From Geosiphon pyriformis (lineage: Eukaryota > Glomeromycota > Glomeromycetes > Archaeosporales > Geosiphonaceae): 64,000 bases of DNA. This document shows, piece by piece, positions 1 to 10,807 of this stretch; position 1 is the first letter of the stretch; every line of letters starts with the position of its first letter. Under the pieces are notes generated by a model, which saw only the letters and a list, made by a program, of their open reading frames with translations, was not told the DNA's origin and did not search any database. The position numbers and the translations under genes were made by a program. The stretch lies in assembly GCA_016748015.1 (NCBI GenBank), contig JAAOMT010000768.1:1176-65175 (forward strand), read 5' to 3'.

Positions 1-1124
1 CTGTGATCGAAGAACACGTGAATTATTATTTCCATGAGTTGGTACCGGCACCCGATATGGATTAAGGGATTCAGGATTATCCTTTGCTTGTCGAGCCAAA
101 TAAGCGTACGCCTTAAGCACTGGCGGAGATTTTGATTGTAGTGAAAGAGTTTCTGAGATCCAGAGCATTGTGTGCTCTCGGCGTAGAAACCAGTGATTAT
201 CGTAGGTGGTTAAAATACCATATCTACGCTCATTTGCTCCCATATAATTGTAGATTTGTTGGACCACCATTCTTGCCTTGTCATTATCCTGATAAAACTC
301 GGGAAACCTCCTTCCACCAATATCTTCTAACACATGCTTTCTTTTAACTTCAATCACCAAGATCAATTGTTCCACAAGATAACAAGTGAAATCCGGTATA
401 CCAGGAGTATGAGTTCGACGCATCGAAAACTCAAAATCTGATCACATAAGCCTATTCAACACCATACAAATATTGACATTCAAGGCATCACGAAGAACCT
501 CTTCATTGACCACGACAAAATCTTCATTAAATTTCGGCCTCTCGAATCTCGGTTGTTGATCGAAGCGGAATTGGTTCACTTCCTCGAGAAAGTTATCCCA
601 AAGCAGTACACTTGTCGGTGGGTTACCATGGACTTTCGTAGTGGTCTTCGATGTAACACCTGTTGAAGAATATCTTACGGGGGGTGGTATAGATGACAGC
701 GCATCTTCCAAGCTGATTTCAACTAGAAAAGTAACTCCAGTTAGTGATAAATCCACAGTATAGAAAACCACATTACTATGTCTATTCTACCCTATGTACA
801 CACTACTCTATTTCCCCAAAGAAAGTACTTTTTTATCCTACTCCATTTCCCAACGCCCGAGTTACCTGTCTGAGTTGTTTCCAGCAACGCATTTTGGAAT
901 CTTTGAACCTGCACCTTCCACTCGTCCTTCTCTACTTTTAAATCATTTGCATCTTCCAACTCTTCCTTTTCTTCTATCCATGCCTCCTTTTCATCACTGT
1001 CCGTCCACTTTTTACCTCTCAACTTCTTCTTTAATTCACTTAACCTATCTAGCTTCTCCACGCATCTGTCATACTCGCTCTCAGCTTTCTTCAATGCTTG
1101 TTTAATATCTTCAACGCTCGCCAT
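1..1124 (-). pseudogene. Coiled-coil plus PD-(D/E)XK nuclease-like effector gene, one in-frame stop, runs off left edge
   Basis: Read on the minus strand as two exons. Exon 1 (866-1124) starts at an ATG and encodes about 86 residues of charged heptad-like sequence, so a coiled coil is likely. The donor GTAACTCG follows directly. The best acceptor is TTTTCTAG, giving a 143-nt phase-1 intron (723-865). Exon 2 then stays in one frame from 722 to the window edge except for a TGA at 442-444 (codon 180). Beyond the stop the frame holds GIPDF (P196-D197), LVIEVKRK (E211-V-K213) and QQIYNY (Q241). That order fits a PD-(D/E)XK nuclease fold, as seen upstream of kinases in Crinkler-type effectors. The TGA could be a CGA-to-TGA change. 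The exon model is inference; the C-terminal part lies outside the window. A short truncated product or a sequencing error are alternatives. Confidence 0.65.
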
Positions 1125-1570
1125 GGTGTTTTGCGTGTTTGTTATGGTTTGGGAAAATATGGCCTAATATATGTTTGGTTCGTGTCAATGACGTTTCAGA
1201 TCTTTGATTTATCAGTATAAATTTACTATTTAGGTAACAAACCCGCCTTTGTTAAATTACAACAATAATCAGAGTTTTTCTTTAATAATTATTGTATTGT
1301 GCAATATTCATTAAATTATTTTTGTTTTGTTAAATTGACATTATTATTGTTTTATATATTTTAATATTGAATAAAATTTGTTTTATTATTTTAAAGTAAA
1401 AATAATTGTAACTTTTAAAATTGGAAAAAATTAAATATAATTTAATTAAAACTTAAAATATGTAACAAAAATATTACTTACACATTTTTTGTATATAACC
1501 AATAATTTAAACTTATATTAAGCTATATAAATTAAAAAAACTATTTGTTTTTATTTTATTTAAGTATTTA
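1125..1570 (-). promoter_or_regulatory. 5-prime flank of left-edge gene, duplicated at 47065-47645
   Basis: About 120 nt immediately upstream of the ATG are almost identical to the flank of the gene at 44881-47064. This includes the stretch with the T-rich leader, GACGTTTCAGATC and an AT-rich TATA-like stretch near 1215-1228. Weaker similarity continues to about 1570. The other copy has roughly 120 extra bases near 47396-47515. The block is the likely promoter. No specific factor site can be named. Confidence 0.6.
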
Positions 1571-1929
1571 ATAATTTTTTATTTAAATACTTATTTAATT
1601 TTTTATTTTAAATATATTTTTATATTTAAGTTTTAATAATTTTAAATTAATATTTTATATTTTTTATAAAATTATTAATTATTTATTTTAATACAAATCT
1701 GTTTGTGACTATAAAACTAATTAGTAGTTTAGCTGGAGTTGTAAATACTAAAAAAAATAAAATAAAATACTGTTTTAACACAAAAAAAACCAATATTATC
1801 AGAAATTTTTCTAGCTTTTTTTTAATGTTATTAATATTGTTTTACTGTTAATTTTGCTATTGATAAAAGTTAAAAACTTTTTAATAAGCTAATTTTTCTT
1901 TTAAAATATTTTTTTATACTTTAAATTAT
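1571..1929. other. AT-rich spacer, no gene seen
   Basis: Very AT-rich sequence with homopolymer runs and frequent stops in all frames. It ends against the poly-T that marks the LINE 3-prime tail on the minus strand. I see no coding or structural signal. Confidence 0.6.
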
Positions 1930-3555
1930 ATATATTGTTAAATTTTTTTTTTTTTTTTTTTAAATTTATTAACAAATAAAATCCAAACACTGCCTAGTAC
2001 TATACATCAATTAAATAATCTAAACTAGGTGTGAATGATGCACTTTTTACATGTAACCAGTCACTCAGACCAATCAGAATGACATTAAGTACTTATATGA
2101 ACAGAAATCACATCACTTATATCTGAGAAAAATAAACAGGACTTATGAAACCCAAAACTAATACCAATTGCCTTGGCAATGCCCAATAACCTGACTATGC
2201 CAGCCAAAAGCACTTAAAAAAGCCCAGAAATCAAGAAAAAAACAAATCCATCACATAGAATGAGCTCATTTTTTTCCATGAATGCATAGTGTTTGGCATA
2301 TACCAACCAAATATCCTTCCAAAATGCAAAACTAAACTTGTGTACAAAGGTCACAATATTTTGACCTGCTATTTTGGAGTCTTTAAAAATGGAAACAGAC
2401 TCATAAAATCAATCTCTGAAAACAAAACTTTTACACAGCACAATGCTAACCAAAATATCAAAAACACAAGTAGACAATAGTTGTGAAATATCTGAAGAAG
2501 AGTGAGTCAGACCGGAGCATACTCCTCAAGCAGACACATAAATATCTAACAACCAAGCACAATCAGCAGCATCAAATGAACAAGAAAAAGTGTGGTCTGA
2601 AACTTCGACATCATCACAGAACAAACACATTACACTAGAGTAATACTTATTATAAAGCCACTTATGTACAGCAATGAGAAGCCAATGGTGCAATGCTTTT
2701 ATAAAATATGTTCAGAAGCCAGCAGTTAGCTTGTTAGTAAAACCAGTGGCCATATGAGAATTTGGATGCCAAATCAGAGATAACCTAAGCCAGTCAATAT
2801 CTGTACACAAATATTCTGTTACTACCTGAGAACTAGAACTGATTTCCCATTGTACATGATAGACAAACCAAAAAACATTCCAAACAAAATGCCTAGAATT
2901 ACCAAAAACAGCTGTCCTACCAGCTCTACAATAGTGTTTATTAACTATATGGAGCAGATATTAATTAGAGAGGATAACAGCCCTGGCCAACTTATTAATA
3001 TGCACATTGCTTAAAACTTCCAAGTGATTTTTAACTTTATGTCAAACAATATTCAAATTCTTATGATGACTGACACCAACAATGTAACAGTATTTAATCC
3101 AATACTGATTTCTGAAATTTGGATAAACCAATTCCAATTCCAACTTGCATGCATTCAAACAGCTTGACTGTTCGAAAACAAGTCAACTGAACAAAAAGCA
3201 AGAACACACTCAAGAACCAGAGCAATGGTCTGTAGTTTCATCAAAGTAGAGAACATCAAATCAGACACTTCCATACCCAAATTTATACTTATGTTCTCAA
3301 AAAAAACAGCAGTTCCAGCTTTCATATCACAAGTCCCTAAGCCACTCAATGACCCATCCATATAGACAGAAAGATAATAACATCAGCACACAACAAATTA
3401 TCATTAATAACACAAAAATCATGAGACTGAAGCACATTCAAAGAGCCACAATTGTCTGAAATCAAGGGACAAATAGACAAAAAAGATACACTACCAAGAA
3501 ACTGAACAGAGATTTCAAACCAAATAGAAACCAGACCACATGGATCCAACTGCTT
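1930..3555 (-). mobile_element. Degenerate LINE 3-prime portion: RNase H, C-terminal region and 3-prime UTR
   Basis: Read from 3555 down to 1930. An RNase H domain begins at the MDGSLSGLGT motif near 3361; it continues with LQTIALVLEC and LFSNSQAV, where the expected Asp of the last motif has become Asn. A Cys/His-containing region follows (CLFCDDVEVSDH near 2600), then a C-terminal module with FAFWKDIWLVYAKH and VRLLGIAKAIGISFG, then a 3-prime UTR ending in a long poly-T on the plus strand. One frame carries most of it, broken by several TGA/TAA codons, mostly where Trp, Gln or Arg would be expected. The C-terminal module is clearly similar to 43357-43880. This is a dead 5-prime-truncated copy. 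Confidence 0.8.
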
Positions 3556-3920
3556 CCAACGTTTGAAGGTCTTCTAATCAATTAAATTTATAATAGAATA
3601 ATTAATTCTATACCAATTATTTTGTATAATAAAAGTTAATTTTTTTTTAAAAAAATCTTATTTGTAAATTTTCTAAATAATATGTAATTAATTTATTGTA
3701 TAAATTAATTTTTTTACAAAAAATTTTAACTATAAGTTACTTAAATAATATAAAATAAAAATATAAAAACTAAAAAAAAAAAATATATTCAAGAAAATTA
3801 TTTTAAATTCAGACTTAAAAATATATTTTCTTAAAAAAAAAAGCTTTTTTTTATACTATTTATTGTAATACTATTAATAATTTAGTATTTTTTTCTAATA
3901 TTTTGGCAAACTAAAGATAT
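3556..3920. other. AT-rich spacer between a LINE piece and a solo LTR
   Basis: Homopolymer-rich AT sequence without a readable frame on either strand. It may be the decayed tail of the LINE that resumes at 4621, but nothing in it can be assigned. Confidence 0.5.
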
Positions 3921-4620
3921 TATTATAAATTAAAGTAACAAATTAACAAATAACAAAGAAGAACAAGATTGTAAAATAATAAATTAATTAAAGAGAATTC
4001 AACTTTAAAGAGTAAATTAAATAAGTATAAATTTAATATATAAAATTAATCTCATAAAATATTTTAGTTGTTAATTTTTTCAAAAGATAATTAGAAAATT
4101 TAAAAGTAGAAAGATGATCTGTACTATTAATAAATAATAACATACTAATACAATTCTATGTTTTATATTAGCATTTTTAAAATTTGATATTAAATATCAA
4201 ATATATTTTTTAATCATATTTTATTTAATAATTTTCAAATATTACAATTATATAAATTAAAAAAAGATAGATAAATATCAACAAGTAATTTTTTATTTCA
4301 AAATATTTAAATACTTGAAAGTAAAAAAGAAAAAAAGAAAAATAAACAATAAGAAAAAGATTAAGTTAATAAATATTGTTTTATTCTTTTGATTTCTTAC
4401 ATATATTTTTATATCTGAAAAACTTATTGCTTATATAGCTATTAAAAATAGTCAACAATTAGATTATTAATTAGATTAATGATCAAATTAATAGTTAGAT
4501 TAACAATTAAATTATTAATTAAGTTAATAATTACTATTTAAAAATAGTACAGAAAATTATATAATATTAGTGGCTAATATATATAATAACTAATAAAAAC
4601 TATGGTTTTTAACCATAATA
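3921..4620 (-). repeat. Solo LTR of gypsy family C, minus orientation
   Basis: Reverse-complement similarity to the C1 LTR (54307-55064) runs over the whole length. It includes the LTR end (TATTATAAATTAAAG versus TGTTATAAATTGAAG), the TATA region and the 12-bp array near 4450-4540. No internal C-family sequence adjoins it, so it is a solo LTR. The 700-nt copy is shorter and more AT-rich than the 758-nt LTR of C1. No clean target-site duplication is visible; ATAT and TTAT flank it. Confidence 0.7.
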
Positions 4621-6486
4621 TTATTTTCTCTAAAAAAATTAAACTCTGGTAAAATCAAATTATTTATGAAATATTTTATTTAAAAAGTTTTATTTAACTT
4701 AAAACTAACTAGTTTGTCGAAGTTTTTTGTAAATAAAATATATAGTATATAAGATAAAATAAGCTTTATATCTAAGAAATCAAATTTTTATATAAAAAAT
4801 TTAGCTTTTTTGGCAATAATTTCTTAATCTTTAACCAAATTACTAAAAAATTCTTATCTTTAATCAAGTTTGCAATATGTTTTTTTTTCATTCAGCAGTA
4901 ATTACAAAAGTTTAAACTCAATAATTTCAATACTAAAATACAAGTATTTATAACAGTTTGGTTATTTAAATATATTATTTTAGCATAAAAAAAAGATATA
5001 CACTTTAGAAAAAGAGCTACAATATATAATTTGGTTAGTGTTAATAACAATAGCTTATAAATTTTAATCTCAATTCTTAAATTCACTTCAAAAAAATATG
5101 TAACAGCTCTATTAGTAACAGCAAAAAAACCTAAATTTTTTAAAGACTTATTAGTATATATATTAATTTCATTTAACCAGATCTTATGCAAACACTTTTT
5201 TAGTATTGAAAATTTATTTGACAACAAACACTATCATTTACCAACCCAGAAGTTATACCAGAAGATACTAATACAAGATTAGAATTATGTAAAAACTTTA
5301 ATATCAAAACAAACCAAAAAGGCATAAGCTTTATAGAATCTAATTTTTTAATTTATTATTCTGCCTTTTTTGTCCAAAAGTATGTTATAAAAAATCATTC
5401 TAAATTTTTTTAAAAAACCAATCTTATTAAAATACAAAGAAGCTTTTAGAATACTTAATATAGAAAACTTGTCAAAATTGAAAAATACATAAGGCAAATT
5501 ATTTACCAACAAAAAGCCATTGTCCCAAAAAATACATATTAATTTAGCCAAAAATTGTTAAAAAAACTGACTTATAACCAAATTAGATGCTGCAAAAAAT
5601 TCAAAGAAGCCCAGTCCAAAACTTAAAAATCCAAGAACATAACCAAAAAATTAACCAAAAATACCAGCAGCATTTACAAAAACAATAGTTGAAGCAATTT
5701 TTTTTTAATTTGAACTTGCTCAAACGTTTTTAGATTATACAATAAAAAATGATCCAATATATTACTAAAAAAATCGTAAAATAAATCAGCTTTTAATCTA
5801 AAAAATTTTTTGACTATAATATTTTATTAACAGCAACTTTAAAAGAAACAAAGCTAAACTGTAATCAATATTCAATTATAAATTGCAGAACAGCTGAAAC
5901 CAGATAAAAAAATTGTTTATTTATAATAGCTTTTTTTAATATCATATTTAAAAAAAACTTAATATTAAACTGAGTCTTGATTATACTGGGCTTTAATAAA
6001 TCATTTGTTAATAAAAAATATTCAAATATCTATGTGGTATTTACTTTTGAAAATTAAAATTAGTAGTCTACTAATTCTTAAAAAAACATTTTTAATTTGT
6101 TAATTGATAAAAATAACTACTGTCTTATTAATATTAATTAAGATATTATTAAATAAAAAAAAATTTACTGGCAATATTTAATATATATTGTATAAAAATC
6201 TAACTATTTTCAATCTTAATAGTGTTATCAACAAAAGCACCAATTATAAGAAAAAAATTTTTTTTTTGGTATTTATACTGTTTGTTTTGGCTATAAATCT
6301 GGTATTAATTTAATATCTATATAAATATTCATGTTTTTTAACCTTATATAAAAGAAAGTTATAAAAGATTTTTTAAAAAAAAAGGAGAGAATATTTTATT
6401 TTAATATAATTTATTATGTACTTAATATCTACATATAAAGCCAAAGTTTGTTATAACTCTATTTATCTTGTTTTCATAAATACTGT
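4621..6486 (-). mobile_element. Degenerate LINE ORF2, downstream part: RT palm to RNase H (continues from 16651)
   Basis: Minus-strand remnant continuing the LINE that enters from 16651-20800. Next to gypsy A1 the frame reads SIYENKINRVIT. The RT catalytic box near 6224-6235 reads FVDN, where LINE RTs have FVDD. Further down, 5551-5348 holds WDNGFLLVNNLPYVFF and related fragments. RNase H lies at 5227-4892 with YTNKSLKN, TLTKLYIVALFLKC and YLNNQTVI: each catalytic acid has changed in the way G-to-A mutation predicts (D to N, E to K). The sequence below about 4850 is too decayed to read. Non-functional. Confidence 0.75.
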
Positions 6487-7362
6487 TGTTACAAGTGATT
6501 ATTTCTGCTGTTGAATTAAATAACAAAACCCGTAACTTGGTGCTCAAAAGCTAATTCCATTAATGCAGTTCCGTAAGTGTTGTATCTGAAGGTTTTGATG
6601 GAGTCTAAAGGTTTTGGTTGAGTCCTTTGTATAATAGACAGAGATTCAATAGTGTTGATATCTTCCAAGAGTTTTCCCAATTTCTTTCTCAGTGTGGTGG
6701 CTGGATTTAGTCTGGCAGTCATGCCTTTCTAGTAAGCTATCCGATAATATATAAAATCCTACTCTTATTTCTGGGTCTTTTACCAGGCTATTCTTGACGT
6801 CAATAACTTAGCACTTAAACTTCAATCAATTAGTATACAACAATAAATCAAAATAAAATAAAGAAAAGAAACAAAAGAAAATAAAAAAATCAAAGAAATA
6901 AGCCAAGGCAATTTGCAGATTAGTATCCTGTTAATAGCCGCAATCAAGAGCTATTGTTCCAGCATGGTTAAGTAGCAATTACTATCAACATGAAGAGTTG
7001 ATAGTGGGAAGTGGATTGAGATATGAAATAATTATTTATTTGATGATTGCGTTTTTTAGGCTAAGGATTCTGTGGTATCGATCCTGTCTTTTTTGTTTCT
7101 AACACTACTACTATATATACATAATTGAGATTCCTCAATTTCTCAATTCTTCACGACAGGAATTCTGGAATTCCTGGAATCCTGTAATTCCTTTAAGAAG
7201 AATCCTGGAATTCTGGAATCCTGTAATTTCTTGTCGGGAAATCCTGAAATTCCTTGAATCCTGCAATTCCTAAGAGGAATCCTGGAATTCCACATTTACT
7301 ATGCCTACTTCTGATTGGCTAATCATTAGACTAATATATTTCCTATATTTCTATGAGTAACA
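6487..7362 (-). repeat. A1 3-prime LTR
   Basis: Direct repeat of 15775-16650, same length, differing by scattered mostly C/T and G/A changes. In element orientation it starts at 7362 with TGTTAC and ends at 6487 with GTAACA. U3 features lie at 7103-7320. Confidence 0.92.
7103..7320 (-). promoter_or_regulatory. A1 LTR U3 promoter: CCAAT box, ~39-bp repeat array, TATA box
   Basis: In element orientation: a CCAAT box (AGCCAATCAG, plus 7311-7320), then three imperfect ~39-bp units built from palindromic GGAATTCC and GGAATCC cores. Units begin at plus positions 7167, 7207 and 7246, with a final half unit at 7284. Then comes a TATA box (ATGTATATATAG, 7111-7124). The same block occurs in the other LTR near 16399-16610. 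In A2 the array is a different sequence (60730-60871). Confidence 0.7.
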
Positions 7363-7378
7363 TTATTCCCTCCTTTTA
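7363..7378 (-). promoter_or_regulatory. A1 polypurine tract
   Basis: AAAAGGAGGGAATAA on the minus strand lies directly against the 3-prime LTR and overlaps the end of ORF3. This position and purine run fit the plus-strand primer site of an LTR retrotransposon. B2 has TTAAGGAGGAGG in the same place. Confidence 0.75.
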
Positions 7379-8066
7379 ATATTGAGCTCCGTTGAAATCC
7401 AACTTATGTAATTCCCTCTCTTGAAGTATTTCCTGGATTTCGTTTTCGAAAATTATTTGTGTTATTTGGGTCTGTAATTTTTCAAATTGAGCATTGGTGA
7501 TTTTTCCCAATTGATTACTGGTAACCATATCCATTGCTTTGTTGAGCAATATTTCTGGTCTATCCTGAAATACTGTGTATATTCGGTAGATGGCTTGGGC
7601 TTGTGTAGATAAGTTGTTCTTTCCCACAAAATGTTCTAATTGTTGTAGTATTCTTTTGTCAAATAATTGCTTTGTCTTATCTGTATATAGATTCTGGATA
7701 TTTATGTGTTGTCCCAAGTAAAAATAACAATAGTTTCGTAGAAATTGTTGTATCCACCAATTCCAAGTTTTTTTAGTTAACTCTTAATATAGTGACTCTT
7801 TTGTCGACTCTTTTATTGCTAATTTTACTTTTGCCATGATTTTGTCCACTGTATTTTCAGTTTTTTTTGGTGTTCTGAGTTGCAATGTCTTTCTAGTATC
7901 TTAATATCAAATAGTTTGTTGATTGATTGTAATCTCTATTTCCTGGTGTTGGATTAATTGAAAGAGTTGTTGTGCTAGTGAGTAAATGTTTTCTGTAATT
8001 TCTATTTTTCTGATTTTTTCTGTTGCATCTACTATGTCTTTATATATTCTTCGAATAGATTAATTT
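7376..8066 (-). pseudogene. A1 ORF3, unrecognised accessory protein after integrase
   Basis: Begins just after the pol stop near 8045 and ends at LDFNGAQY-stop against the polypurine tract, about 225 codons in the pol frame with a few internal stops. The last 113 codons (7376-7717) are open. It aligns with ORF3 of B1 and B2: near the N-terminus (NIYSLAQQL with NIQQLSQKL), in the middle (YCYFY with YRYFY), later (NQLGKITNAQFEKLQTQIT with QYIGKLTELKFQQ...QIT), and at the C-terminus (LDFNGAQ). The conserved parts look helical and polar, with no signal peptide or membrane segment, so an envelope protein is unlikely. Function unknown. Confidence 0.6.
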
Positions 8067-8079
8067 AACGTGTTGTTGT

Positions 8080-9330
8080 CAATAATAACGATTGGTTCCA
8101 GATCTCATGGAATTTCATCTGGTCGGACTAGTATTTTCTATATCCCTAATTGTGGAATATTACTGGTAGATGATAGTGTGATATTATGGTATGGTTTTAG
8201 TCAATTTTCATGTGCTGTTTTGGTTAAAATTTTGTTATCCAATCTTAATTTGTAAGCTTCATTTCCTAGAATTTTTTCTATGTGAAATAGTCCATCCCAT
8301 TTGGGGTCGAATTTTCCACTCCATTGTTTTTCCACTTTGGTACGATGTAGTAGTATTTTGTCTCCAATCTTGAATTCAACTGGTTTATCTGGTAGTTGGT
8401 TATTATGTCCTTCTCTTTGTTTCTCTTATGACTTTTGTATATTATCAGCTGCTCTTTATTGTTTGTTTTCTAATGTTTCCATTAAGTCATATGTTCTTCT
8501 CAGCAATGTTTCTTGAAAATTTTTCTCTGTTATTGGTTCAGTTGAATATGTATTAATTTCTCTTTCTACTGGTAACATTGTTATTCTCCCATATACTAAT
8601 TCAAATGGTGTTGCTTGTGTAGTATCCTGTTTCATTGTCCAATAAGCAAATAGTACTGATGATATAAACAAATTCCAATCATTCTGATTTTCTTGGCTGA
8701 GCTTGGCTATTGCTTCACACAATGTTCTGTTGAATCTTTCTACTAATCCGTTGGTTTGTGGATGGTATGGTGATGATAATGGTCTCTTGATTCCGAATCT
8801 TTGGCTCAATTCTGTTAATGTTCTGTTCACAAAATGAATTCCTTGGTCTGATAATAATTCTTTTGGACATCTATGTTGACAAATCAAATCCTGATGAACA
8901 AATTCAGCAATGGATTTTGCATCTGCTCTTTGAATTGCTTTTGCCTCTGGCCACTTAGTGAGATAGTCCATAGCTACTGCTATGTATCTGTTTCCTCTAC
9001 TGGTAATTGTTAATGGTCCAATTAAATCAATTCCCATATGGTCAAATAGTTGTCCCACTTTGATTGGTCTTAATGGTTCACTGGATTTTGTTCCTTCTCT
9101 TTGCTGACAAGCATCACAATTTTGAATATATTGAATGATGTTTGAGTACATTGATGGCCAATAGTATTTTTTTCTAGTTTTTTCCATGGTTGCTTCTTTG
9201 TGAAAATGTCCTGCTGTTGGATTTGAGTGCATGTTGAATAATATTGTCTCTTTTTCTGGCTCTGTAATTACTCAGGTTGGTTGATCTGGATCTTTTTTAT
9301 TTTTCCAATAAAGTATATTTTGGTGAGTAA
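8080..9330 (-). pseudogene. A1 integrase (pol C-terminus)
   Basis: The 258-codon open segment 8456-9232 contains a zinc-binding HHCC start (MHSNPTAGH...CDACQ), then the catalytic D (GIDLIGPL, residue 69), D (LLSDQGIHF, residue 129) and E (GLVERFNRTL, residue 165). D129 to E165 is the classical 35-residue spacing. The catalytic core is intact here. After a stop, the frame continues to a GPF/Y-like end (about 8250-8400) and stops near 8045. It catalyses insertion of the cDNA copy in the nucleus. Stops on both sides make the polyprotein non-functional. Confidence 0.85.
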
Positions 9331-9505
9331 TAAAATATTTTGATTGTTGTTTAATACTCTTTTATTCTGTTTGAGATAAATTCTCCTTGAACTGTTAAGT
9401 GTTTATATAATGTTGCAGTTGTTGATATTTTTGTATGTTCATCTTTTTGTTATATTTTTCATTGGTATTGTTCTGGTTTTGTTATATTTTTGTGTTAAAA
9501 TGTTC

Positions 9506-10800
9506 TTAGATTTGTCTCATTTGTGACAAACTGTCAGCATTTCCATTGTTCTTTCCCTTTTTGTAATGTATAGTATAATTGTATAGTGCGAGTGCCATTT
9601 TCCATCTTGACTGTTTTCCATCTTCAAATTCTTGTTTTTGAAGTGATGTTAATCCCTTGTGATCTGTGTATACTTCAAACTTCTGGCTCAAGTATTCTTT
9701 CTATTTCATGACTGCCCAGTATATTGCTAAGTGTTCTTGTTCCAGTGTTCCATAATTCTTTTTGGCTGGTGTTAACCCTCTGTTGGCATATGCTACTGGA
9801 TGTTTTCTGCCATCTGGTTCTTTCTGAGATAGTATTGTTCCTAATGCTTGGCTGGATGCATCAGTGGTGATAATGAATAGTTTGCTGTAATCTGGATAGA
9901 TCAGTACTAGAGCTTGGATGAGCTTTCTTTTCAGAATATTAAAAGCTTCTTGTTGACTTTCTGCCCATTTATATTTGGTATTCTTGTTTTGCAGTTGGTT
10001 GAGTGGCTGTGCTATCTTGGAAAAATTCTTAATAAAACGTCAATAGTAGCTAACAAATCCCAAGAATGATTTCAGTTTTGTTATATTAGTTGACACTGGA
10101 AAGTTCTTTACTATTTCTATTTTCTCTGGATCTGTTTTGATGCCATCTTTGCTAACTATGTGTTCCAAGAATTTTAGTTCTGTCTTGCTGAAAAAGCACT
10201 TTATTGCATTTAACTTTAGTTCTGCTCTTCTTAGTCTTTCAAACACCTGTTGAAGATGATGAAAATAATCATCAAATGTCTTTGAGAATATGTTGGTGTT
10301 GTCCAAATATACAACTACTGATTTTCACAGTAAGCCAGTATAAATGATTTCTATTAGCTGTTGGAAAATTATTGGGGCATTGGTTAAGCCAAATGACATT
10401 ACTTCAAATTCAAAATTTTTTTCTCTAATAGTAAATGCTGTCTTCTTTTTGTCAGCTGGATTCATGGCTACTTGCCAGTAACCACTGTTCAAATCTAATG
10501 TTAAAAACTATTTGTTTCCACCGAAAGCATCAAATAGTTCCTGTATTTGTGAAGTTGGATAACTGTCTCTATGAGTTACACTATTGAGTTTCCTGTAGTC
10601 TACACAAAACCGAATTTTCCCATTCTTCTTACGGACAAGTACCACTGGTGACAACCATGAACTCATTGATAGTTGAATTAGCCCATTGTTAAGCATTCTG
10701 TTTATCTCTTGACAAATGATCTCATGGCTGGCTGGCAGTACTTTGTATGCTCTTTGTTTAATTGGCATTGCATTTCCAGTCTTGATCTGATGCTGGATAA
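9506..10800 (-). pseudogene. A1 reverse transcriptase and RNase H
   Basis: From 10768: VVLVRKKNGKIRFCVDYRKLN (RT fingers), then FGLTNAP, then the catalytic box YLDN at about 10297-10308, where YLDD is expected, so the second Asp is lost. Connection and RNase H follow: KNFPVSTNITKLKSFLGF, TTDASSQALGTILSQ, YTDHKGL (9506-9691), ending near the NADSLSQ tether. It makes cDNA from element RNA and removes the RNA strand. Several stops interrupt the frame. Family assignment is firm; activity is excluded by the D-to-N change and the stops. Confidence 0.85.
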
Positions 10801-10807
10801 TATTAGT

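Noticed and set aside
132-347. 71-codon plus-strand frame at the left edge
   Set aside because: Antisense of the PD-(D/E)XK region, which reads with motifs on the minus strand.
794-1105. Plus-strand frames opposite the coiled-coil exons (also 46802-47107)
   Set aside because: Antisense shadows of the conserved coiled-coil exons.
3346-3549. Small minus-strand frame as an independent gene
   Set aside because: It runs directly into the LINE RNase H domain and is part of the same decayed ORF2.
6516-6722. 68-codon open frame in the A1 LTR (and the 92-codon frame at 52469-52747 in the solo LTR)
   Set aside because: They lie in the same LTR region but in different frames, so they are chance frames in R/U5.
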